Made by a program: the position numbers and the translations under genes
Assembly (NCBI GenBank): GCA_000711775.1
Contig: ARYC01019867.1
Location: 1-64,000, forward strand
Direction: 5' to 3'
Source: Oxytricha trifallax
Taxonomy: Eukaryota > Ciliophora > Spirotrichea > Sporadotrichida > Oxytrichidae
DNA: 64,000 bases
Shown here: piece by piece, positions 55,640-64,000 of the stretch
Position numbering within the stretch: the stretch's first letter is position 1
How the letters are laid out: each line of letters opens with the position of its first letter
Notes under the pieces: model-generated
Databases searched by the model: none
What the model was told of the DNA's origin: nothing
What the model saw: only the letters and a program-made list of their open reading frames with translations

Positions 55640-56290
55640 TGCTGAAATTTTAATGTTTAATATGTTTCAAAACAAACTTATAGATTATTTATCGCTTCTT
55701 TCAAATATGGTACGCTTTTCCATATCATTATCAAATAATCAATATCATACCATTGATCCACTTCTCTAGAAATATCCTGGCGTATTAAATATTTATTCTT
55801 AGATATCTCTAATTTTAAGAACTTAGAAATTGATAATTACTTCATCTAAAAGGGAAGTGCCTAAGCAAAACATTTTAGGCTAAAATATTTATATGAACCC
55901 ACTCAAATTAGCACAATTGCTTGCACCAATTTTCATACTTGACTGTAATTTTAGTCATCTGAGCATATTTTATGATGGAGATAGTCTATCTAAGTCGTTT
56001 CAAATTACTTTAGCCTTATTGCGATAAAACCATTGCCAAAATAAAATTATGTAATTTAAGCAAGTTTTGCAAAAATCTTTTCAAATCTCCATCTATTCAT
56101 TTGCAAGCTCATTATACACTGTTTGTCCATAATATTAACTATAAGGAAACATTTAATATAATCATTTCTATCTCTTGATCTTTTCCTGCTACTCGTTATA
56201 TATTTTAGTTTAACTCTTGTAAATTTTTTAGTCTTTAAATCTTTATTCAAGAACTCCTTTAATTGACACTATTGTATATGCTTATTTTAT
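55640..56290 (-). pseudogene. relic of a TBE finger/kinase gene
   Basis: On minus the DNA aligns with the kinase part of the TBE 57 kDa gene at 12.78-13.3 kb. GAGCTTGCAAATGAATAGAT matches GAGTTTGCAAATGAATACAT. GFIAIRLKQFETTQIDYLHH matches RFIALRLKKFEMTLREYLYH, and NTPGYF matches GNPGYF. Stops and indels are frequent and no TBE ends are nearby, so this is an old, truncated insertion without its transposase or C4A4 tips. Confidence 0.7.
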
Positions 56291-57528
56291 TTATAAAAGG
56301 AGTACGAATGATACTTTTAATGTATATAATGTACTAATATCAAAATTATTAATTTTATTATGCTTGAAATATAGCATAGCTTTACTTTGTATATAATTTT
56401 GAGATACTACTTAAAGCCGGACTTTATTGAGGGAAAAGTTTCAGCACTATAGGCATTCAAAGTATTTAAATTTTGGTTGCAGTCTTTATTTATTCTTCAA
56501 TATCTTCAATACATAATTAATATTTAAACGACTAGCTCTGCTCTCTGCAATTTTAAAGCTAAATAAGAATACTTTTGCTTAAAATTTAAAAGCACTTAAC
56601 TCAGCGTTTCTATCAATAAATAATAAATTTTTAGGCATATTAAATTAGCCAATTTTTAACTATTAACATTAAATGTCAAGGGAGACTTCTTTGCGATTTA
56701 AGCTAAGCCCAATGTTTAAATTTATATGTTGAAATATATATATAACTTATTTAGTCTTGTAACTCTAAATTGAGTATATACTCCTAAAATAATAGAAGTA
56801 TATGGTGCATCAGAGATTACTGCAAAAATTAGAAGATTTATTTTTTAAAAAAAACTTGCCATTAACTTCAATATTTTTATCCACAACATTTAATTAATTG
56901 TCTCCTCTTATATAGTTTTATTAAAAATGTTCAGTCAATAACTAGTATTGATTTTTGGAAAAAAAATATTTTAGTTTCACTTAAATTTTAGGTATATAAA
57001 TGGATTAATTGTTTTCATTGTAATCTCTCACTTCTTCAATATTATCGCAATTTCATTTAAATTAATATAATTTATTATAGTTGTGTATAAAAATATTTTA
57101 CATCAAATTATAAACTCTAAAATGTTAGAATAAAATAAAATATTATTTTTTTTAATTATATTAAATGCCAAAGATTATTATCAAAATATATTAAAATTGT
57201 GGAAATCTATGAAATTAATCTTAAAATAAATTTATTTGATTAATTATAAAATAGCTATTTATGAAATATATATGCTTTTATAATCAATCAGTAATCTGGT
57301 AAAAGCATTTAATGCCATGTGCTACAAGAATAAATTCAAATTATAGAATATAATTTTTAATTAATTAAAGCCCATATAAAAAAATTAATCTTAATAAATT
57401 TAAACAGATTGACTATCACATATATTGAATATGAATTAATAACTTATTTGAAATAATTAAAAATATAGAATTTAATTAATTTGAACCATCAATGTAATTA
57501 GACTTTAATTATTACAATGATCTAATCT
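56291..57528. other. AT-rich spacer, nothing recognised
   Basis: About 1.2 kb of very AT-rich DNA with no supported feature. Confidence 0.55.
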
Positions 57529-57529
57529 T

Positions 57530-58190
57530 CCAAATTTTAATAACTTAAGATTACCTACAGTCAGATGTTACTCTTCTTCTTAAGCAATCTAGTTGTTGCT
57601 GCTTATGTATTGCATTTAATTTTCCTGCACAATTTGTTTCTTTTGTTTTATCTTTCTTTTTTTCCTTGTCAGTATCTTTTGTCTAGGTACTTTGCAATAG
57701 TAAATTAAATCAGTAATGGGAAATTTCTATTCATTTAATTTAGTCTAATTTGTCAAGATACATCGTAGCTCTCTCCAAGAAAGTAAGGAAGCCAACTTAG
57801 TTAAAACTGTAAGTTTTTAGTTGACTTTGTAAAATAGAAGTCAGTTTATAGTGGTAGCTATTGAGGTAATTTAAATGCCAGTAGAGCATAAGCATGCTTG
57901 TTATCTATCACAAAGCCTTTGCCCACTAAAAATTCTGTAACTTTACCTATATAAGAATTTATCTCTTATAACTATTAATGCCTTATATCATCTATTAAAG
58001 CAATTTGAGGACATTTTTCTATGTCTGCTGCTTTGTTGCAAATAAATAACTTTTTAAACATGTACTTAGCCGTGATCTTTTCAATGTTTAAATGGCAAAA
58101 AATCAAGAAAATGTTCAAATTTAGATTGGTTTTCTTTAAGATATTTTCGAAAATACACACATCCGTATTTAAGTAAAGTCATTTTTGTCT
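57530..58190 (-). CDS. gene segment, ~200 codons in blocks
   Basis: ATG near 58183 starts MTLLKYGCVYFRKYLKENQS. A frame change leads to an open block of ~135 codons (ITAKYMFKKLFICNKAADIE, KCPQIALIDDIRHQQLQEIN, SYIGKVTEFLVGKGFVIDNK, LQFQLSWLPYFLGESYDVS) ending at a TGA near 57,745. A further block reads DTDKEKKKDKTKETNCAGKL then HKQQQLDCLRRRVTSD. Good composition. No domain recognised. Confidence 0.55.
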
Positions 58191-58386
58191 AATATTATAC
58201 TTAACTATTTTATTCTGACTTTTAAAGATAGTCCTAAAATATTTTGAAGAGTGAGATTTGATCTTTATTAAGGAGTTTATTATCATTTATGAGTCTGGAA
58301 TGCTATCTAATTTTTAATTTTACGATATGTTTTAATGACTTGACTCATATTCATTTAAATAAATGCGATTGTATTTATTAGCTCAC

Positions 58387-58690
58387 TTGCATTGTCCTTT
58401 TATGGTAAATATTATTTCTAATGGATATTCTTAAATTTATAAGATATTTACTAGAGTGAGATATAAACATGCCGAAAGATAATGAATGTTAAATAAAGTT
58501 ACTTCTCTTTCAAAGATTAATAGTTATTATTTTATTTATCTATTAGCTCTTTATATAGAAATAGCAGTCATTTCATCATAAATGCCTTGAGAAGTCAGCA
58601 CTTAGCATCTACTATAGTCTTTTGTTATTAAATCGTTCAAGACAAATGCATTTGTAATCATATCTAAATGCTTAAGCAAGAAATAATATT
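58387..58690 (-). CDS. coding-like block
   Basis: Open minus-strand frame FLLKHLDMITNAFVLNDLIT, KDYSRCQVLTSQGIYDEMTA, ISIQRANRQ, running on AT-rich to TGA near 58,387. Lies upstream of the 57.5-58.2 kb gene on the same strand and may be its 5' part. Confidence 0.4.
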
Positions 58691-58699
58691 TTTGCTATA

Positions 58700-60130
58700 C
58701 TCAATGGAATATATCTAAATTCAATCAATAATTATATGATTTATTATTAAGTCATAATCTAATTATTGAGAAGCCAAGTTGTCTTAAAATATATAAAAAT
58801 TTATGATTATTTAAGTAAAACTTTAATTTATATTTTCATCTTGATAAGTGGTCATGTCTTTTGAGAAAAAATGAGGGTCTCTAATAAGTATATTGATTAA
58901 TTAAGCCTATCAATATATATATTGCTTCAATTCAGTTATTGAATTCAAAACAAATCTATTGCTCGTTTAAACACTTGAACAGTTATTGTAACTAATTAAT
59001 AGACTTTTATAAATTAATTATTATATTGTATAATTTAGATATAAAACTAAATTCATGAAAACATTTAGTTAGAATTATATTTTCTAGATTACTGATTGAT
59101 ATTTAAAGAATCACGAAATATTTAAAACAATTGATGCAGTTAAAAATTTATGAAAAAGTAGATGAAACTTTCTAAGCAATATAGTTATAATCATGACATT
59201 TACCTCTAAAGTATCAAACAAACAATTAAAGAAAAACAAATGAACTTTGCATTAATGGTTCAGCAACAAAAAATAATATTTATTATTTTTAAACCATTAT
59301 CAATAAAAAGAATTATAAAAGACTGAAGTGATTTTAGGATTTTAGATCCTATTTTCAATATGATATCTATCAAGCTAAATCTTAGACTATATTAGAGAAA
59401 AGCATAATTTTTCTTTAATTGTGTAACATATGACTTAAATATGTAGCACTTACGATCAAACAATATTAAGTCTATTTTGCTCATCAAGTGAATTCATCCT
59501 AATACATACAATTTTTAAAACTTTTTACAATAAAATATATATATAAAAAATTTAATTAATTAACAGGTAGTTTTTGCCATAAAATTAAAAATAGACTCTC
59601 AAAGCATTATTCAAATATTTTCAATTAATTATTTCTCTAAAGTTATTTTTAGCATATCTCACTAATAAACCTTTTGTTAACTTTTAACTCTTATTTATAT
59701 TATTTCAAGTTTTATTTTTATTTGAATATGAATTATCAATAAAATACAATAGCTTAAGAATAATGAGAAATAAATAAATTGCCATTATATATATTTCATA
59801 AGTTGATTTTAATCTTAGAGTAAAAAACCTGAAATAGTTATTTGCATTTTTATGAATATAAGTTGAGATATAAACTTAGTGATTAAAATTGCATAAATTG
59901 TTTTTTTTTAATTTTTAATTTTGAAATTTAATTTTTATAATGAAAAGGGCATATATAATATGACTAATTAAAAATATAAATAGTTATAAATTTGATTATG
60001 AAAACATTAAGTATTAATTAACTTATCGCAGTTATTGAATCAATAATGAAAAGTAAGAAAAAATGTGAGTTAATTACTTGAATTTAGAGTAAATAGATAT
60101 AACCATAATATAATAGAATAATGAAGCTTT
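58700..60130. other. AT-rich spacer, nothing recognised
   Basis: No gene, RNA or repeat recognised. Confidence 0.55.
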
Positions 60131-60132
60131 AA

Positions 60133-60262
60133 GAGCTATTCGACTTCGCTTTCACAAAGTAGAAACTCTTCTACATTTTACACATCCTAACCTATTTATA
60201 CAATAATTTCAAGTCAACGATCTCCAAACAACCATACTCAAGCTTATCATAGTTTATATTGA
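60133..60262 (+). repeat. direct repeat, left copy
   Basis: GC-richer ~130 bp that recurs in the same orientation at 60800-60945 (shared: CAACCATACTCAAGC, TAACCTATTTA, GC-TATTCGACTTCGCT versus GCGATTTCGCT). The pair flanks the G-tipped element at 60275-60692. Confidence 0.65.
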
Positions 60263-60274
60263 TTTATAAATTTT

Positions 60275-60692
60275 GGGGAGGGTGGAGTTTCCTGGCAAGT
60301 AAATTTTATTATACATAATCTCATGATTTTTCATAATATTATATATAAATCAATTTTTTTAATTTTCTAATTCTTTCGGGGATATATTAAACATTTTTTA
60401 AGATCTTCAAAAATATAATTTCAATTAGTTTACTATGAATAACGTTATATAAATATAAATTGGAAACTTAGAAGAAATTATTCATATTTACCATAAATTA
60501 AATGCATTTGAAGAGGAAAATTAATGTTTAAAGAGATAAATATTAAAAAGCTCAGCAGAAATAGACTAATTTATCTTCAATCTAATGTAATTTAAATTAT
60601 TAAAAGTTATTCATATTAGTTAGAAATAATAACCAACTAAAATAAAATGTTGCAAAAAATAAAACAAAATTTACTTGCTAGGAAACTTCCCT
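60275..60692. mobile_element. G-tipped element (e)
   Basis: 418 bp. Left end GGGGAGGGTGGAGTTTCCTG then GCAAGTAAATTTT. Right end inverted AGGGAAGTTTCCTAGCAAGT then AAATTTT, about 35 bp of terminal inverted repeat. AT-rich, non-coding interior. Confidence 0.7.
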
Positions 60693-60799
60693 AAAAATCA
60701 TTTTATCACAATTTTTGTATTTTTCAGAAAATGAGAAAATTAGGAAAATCTTTTCTTAAAAGTATATTACATAAAATTGTTGAATATTTAATTTAAAAA

Positions 60800-60945
60800 A
60801 TGGCTAATGCGATTTCGCTATCAAAAAGTAAAAAATTTTCGACATTACACACACCTTAAAAGTAACATCTAACCTATTTAAATTGGAATTTCAAATCAAT
60901 ACTCTCTCAACAACCATACTCAAGCATATTCATGTCTATAATCAT
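60800..60945 (+). repeat. direct repeat, right copy
   Basis: Partner of 60133-60262, with a few insertions. AT-rich DNA follows to the TBE at 61269 with no gene recognised. Confidence 0.65.
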
Positions 60946-61406
60946 TTTTAAATAATCCTACTTTAAGGACTAATGATTAGGAGATGTTTTCATTATAATA
61001 ATCAGAATGCGCATGAGAAAACTTTTCAAATGCTCAAAAGTGTAGAATCCTCCAAACCAATGGAAATATTAAAATATTAAAGACTTATATTAATAGACCA
61101 ACCATAAACCCTTTAGTATTAAATCTACTTTTTAAAAAAGATAATTATCATTTATTTGCCTTACTAACTTAGAATCTTGTTAAACCATTAAGAGATATTA
61201 ATCATTCGACTAAAGGAAACAAAAGATACATATACTTTTAACAACTCCCCACTTCACTCAGAGTCACACAAAACCCCAAAACCCTTTCAGTAGTTTGATT
61301 GAGTTTTTGATTGATAAAAGGTTTCAATAAACGCTTGCTTTATTAGGGTTTTATTAGTGTTTATGTAGGGGATTAGGGTTTAAATAACAGTAATTTAAGC
61401 GAGTGT

Positions 61407-62420
61407 ATGCGAGGTTTGGGATCAGTTTATAACAGTGAGTATATAGATTTACTATTTATGTTGCATTATGGTTGAGATGAGTATAATGAAAAACTCAAAC
61501 CTATATTTAATTATACATCAATAGCAAGGCTGCTCCATAAATCAGCTGCTACTGTTAGGTCTCACTGTCTATTAGCATTGAATTTGAGAGAGAGTAACTT
61601 AATTCTAACCCAAAAAGACCTTTGAAATTTAAGCAGCATCATATTTATTATCTTGTCAATGATTAGATTTTGAAATATTGGGCTCATTTTTTCTCGCCTA
61701 GAGAGCTGTGATGTTTCATCGCCAATTTTCTGAGCTTCAAATCTCTGCTTATTAATAGCCAACATCTATAAAAAGAATGAAATCACTTACAAGACAGTCA
61801 ATCGCATTAAGAGAGTGATTGACTTTAATGTTCCATTTTATAAGACAAATTTAAATTATATATTAGATTAAATGCGAAGGTCTTAAGAGCATATTATTAA
61901 GTTTATACACGCTGATGAAGGTGTATTTACATTCAATACATTTATATCAAGGTCTTGGTACAAGAGGTATAGTAATATTGAAGTGTAGGATCATAAGGTT
62001 AAGATTTAAACTCATGCTATTCTTGGTGAAATCAGTGAAGGTAAAGGACTTTAGACTTATGTTATTCACCTTCGCTCAATTAAGTCTGAACAATACATAT
62101 AGTTCTTTTAGTAACTCAGAGATAAGTATGCTGACGAAGAATTTATTCTGTTTGTAGATAATTTATCAGTGCAAAAAACTAAAGACTCTAGGAAAGAATA
62201 TGAAAGGCTCAACATAACACCTGTATTTAATGTTCCTTACACCCTCAATTTAATTTAATTTAGTTGTATTGGGGCCTATTTAAAGGTCACTACAAGAATC
62301 TTCTACTATACCACTTAATGCATGACTTAAAGATAGTTACAGTAGACTTTAGAGAGTGCTGCTAAGAGAGTCAGCGATGAAAAAGCTAAGGTGTGTGCAA
62401 GAGAAGAGAGATTTTGTTTT
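61407..62420 (+). CDS. TBE transposase, copy 3 (degenerate)
   Basis: ATG 61407 (MRGLGSVYNSEYIDLLFMLH). HTH region LLHKSAATVRSHCLLAL. First catalytic motif IHADEGVFTFNTF, second FILFVDNLSVQKT; the third region (NVPYTLNL...) has lost its usual form. At least one TGA (after LHYG) and frame changes near 61,600 and 62,240. Gln codons TAA/TAG are used as in the other copies. Confidence 0.8.
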
Positions 62421-62699
62421 TATAAATAAGTTTTAGATTTAAACGAATGAAAATCTTCACATATTAAATTTGCCCGTAAAGGGATTTGGCTTCTCTTTCT
62501 TTTCTTCCACTTAAGGCTTGCTTGGGCCCATATTTCTTCTATTAGTGCCAGCCCCTGCATCTATGTTCATCTCGTCTGGCTTTTAGAAATCTTTGAAGAG
62601 CCTCTTACTCAATTCATGCTTTACTTGAGACTTTCTCTCTCTGTTTATTTGCTGCGCTCTTTCATCAAGTATATAGCAGTACCAGGTTTTTCTATAAAG

Positions 62700-63238
62700 T
62701 TAGAAGACTAAGCTTTTGAGATGAAAGGATGCTTTTAAAGTTCCTACAGCCAGGTGTAACTTATTTTAATACCTTGCTTCTCTTTTTCTTCAGGAGAGAT
62801 GCTGTAGCGTTTCTTATGAGCTTCTTAAATAACTTCATTTAAGTACTCAGGTTTCAGAGTTGCAAGAACACCAAAGAAGAAGTTTCTCTCTGACAACTTA
62901 TTAGAGAGCTGTAGCTTTGATGGAAGGTAGAGCTACGTCCCGATCACTCATAGCATCGTCATATAGGTTTGTCACTGATATTTCAGGGTAGTTAGGTATC
63001 TCTATCATCCTAATTTCATTAGACTTAAAAGCTTTTTTCTTCACTCAGTAAGGCTTTTAAGAATGAGATTTTAGTTCCCTCCTAAGTCGGCAAGAACAAT
63101 CCAACTATAATGGATTTATTAATTTTCTTAAGAACTTACCTTGCTATACCAAATATCTATAAAGGTCCTCTTTACTTCGAAATTTTCCTATTAAATCTTG
63201 AGATTAAATTCTCTTCATTGCTCATTCATAGACTCCAT
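62700..63238 (-). CDS. TBE 22 kDa protein, copy 3
   Basis: ATG 63238 (start MESMNEQ). Homologous blocks include KLSERNFFFGVLATLKPEYL and SIMIEIPNYPEISVTNLYDD-type sequence. Indels are present. Downstream on minus to about 62,490 the sequence still matches the extension beyond the stop in copy 1 (AGAGTNRRNMGPSKP-like), so a longer ancestral protein is possible. Confidence 0.75.
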
Positions 63239-63686
63239 CTTGCTCCCTCTTTCTAGAAATGTTAATGAAATTTAAAATTATGGATATCCATTCTAAGTTT
63301 ATTAAAATCTTACTAATAAATAGGGATGACCTACTGGAGATCAACCTTGAAAAGATATGAGGAGAAGCATTGAAAAACTTTCTCCAAGTTTCACAGATTG
63401 ATTTCCATTAAATTGCTCCTAATAATGTTTAATTATTTTAGAGGTCCTCCAAATTAAGTTCAATCTTGATTTGGAGGACCTCCTAGAGAAACAAAACTTC
63501 TTTAGGAGCTTATAATTTAGTAAAAAGTAAAATATTCACATAAAATATCTCAACTTACAGTCTTCTATGATCCTTTATTTTCTTGATTCTCTGCAAAGAA
63601 TTTTTCAAAGCGTCTTAGACTCTATTATTATAGTATTCTTTGCTTAGCATTATTATTATTATAATAAAATATATCAGCAAACTAAA

Positions 63687-64000
63687 ATGAGCGTTAACCT
63701 CTTAAGAAGAGCGGCATTACTTGGACCAAGTCAATAAAAATTACCATTCCAGTAACCCAAAAATAGAGACTAGAGATGCTTGTACTCAGTGAGAGCCTAC
63801 TTATGAAATTTTTACTCGTCTAGCTTAGAGGTATCAATCTAAGGTCAAAATGAAATTACAATAGAGAAAGAACAAAAGCATTATAGGAGGTAAAATAACC
63901 CTCCATTGATCATTAAATTTTACCAGATAAAGTGGAGTATTATTGCAAAGACTGCAATAAAAGTTTCCTCTATAAGTCAACCTATAAGAGACATAAAAGA
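63687..64000 (+). CDS. TBE zinc-finger/kinase protein, copy 3 (5' part)
   Basis: ATG 63687 (MSVNLLRRAALLGPSQQKLP); the first C2H2 finger is entering at the window edge (YYCKDCNKSFLYKSTYKRHK). An in-frame TGA near 63,802 splits the N-terminal part. The kinase domain lies outside the window. Confidence 0.75.

Larger units (their letters stand above)
61269..64000 (+). mobile_element. TBE-like transposon, copy 3 (diverged, cut by window end)
   Basis: Starts CAAAACCCCAAAACCC, then diverges from copies 1 and 2 (TTTCAGTAGTTTGATTGAG). The three bases before the tip are ACA, not the usual ANT. Gene order is the same: transposase (+), 22 kDa (-), finger-kinase (+, incomplete). Overall divergence is much larger than between copies 1 and 2, so it is a different subfamily. 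Confidence 0.92.

Noticed and set aside
1-64000. Trp-coding UGA (a code with all three stops reassigned)
   Set aside because: TBE, LINE and transposase genes use TGG for conserved Trp, and TBE copies 1 and 2 share TGA ends (transposase, 22 kDa). Scattered TGAs fit decay.

Overview
The window reads as germline (micronuclear) DNA of a spirotrich ciliate of the Oxytricha/Stylonychia type. The direct evidence is one partial and two full-length TBE-like transposons whose ends are the telomere-like 17-mer CAAAACCCCAAAACCCC. They carry the three TBE genes (DD34E transposase, a ~22 kDa protein, a C2H2-finger plus kinase protein). Every recognisable protein needs TAA and TAG read as Gln, with TGA the only stop. 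The DNA is about 70-75% A+T, and short, more GC-rich, coding-like blocks lie in long AT-rich stretches, as expected for macronuclear-destined segments or their decayed relatives among germline-limited DNA. Because TGA is the only stop, open frames of 100-150 codons arise often by chance here. I therefore rely on composition, codon use and protein character more than on ORF length.

Layout. 0.4-8 kb: coding-like blocks, mostly minus strand (1.2-3.4, 5.6-7.7 kb), with a plus-strand lysine-rich ORF series at 4.0-5.2 kb. 8.2-9.1 kb: a small plus-strand membrane or secreted protein gene. 9.5-13.6 kb: TBE copy 1. 14.0-14.7 kb: a G-tipped element with a foldback MITE inside it. 15.6-17.5 kb: plus-strand coding-like blocks. 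18.7-25.8 kb: a gene-dense stretch holding a large inverted repeat, a minus-strand chromodomain gene split by a foldback element, a Tc1/mariner-family transposase, and unknown ORFs on both strands. 25.9-26.9 kb: a 1.03 kb terminal-inverted-repeat element whose interior is a beta-rich, cadherin-like ORF.

27.4-35.3 kb: one long minus-strand gene (~830 codons) cut by a foldback (33.85-34.11), a G-tipped element (33.02-33.49) and TBE copy 2 (28.22-32.73), which itself carries a MITE. At two of the three sites, taking out the element with one target copy keeps the reading frame open. 36.2-39.4 kb: a LINE. 40.0-41.0 kb: an empty TIR element. 42.3-45.2 kb: a 2.8 kb element with long TIRs, exact 99-bp repeats and a degenerate replication-initiator (Rep)-like gene, again hit by the MITE. 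45.9-48.6 kb: a possible plus-strand gene split by MITE copy 4. 50.1-58.7 kb: AT-rich DNA with many minus-strand coding-like blocks, one block on the opposite strand, and a relic of the TBE kinase gene. 60.1-60.9 kb: a G-tipped element between direct repeats. 61.3-64.0 kb: a third, diverged TBE running off the window.

The main theme is layered insertion of elements, mostly at TA or A/T-rich targets, into coding sequence. Four MITE copies, six G-tipped or G-ended elements, two other foldbacks, three TBEs, one LINE and two cargo-bearing TIR elements lie in 64 kb. I saw no tRNA, rRNA or CRISPR.
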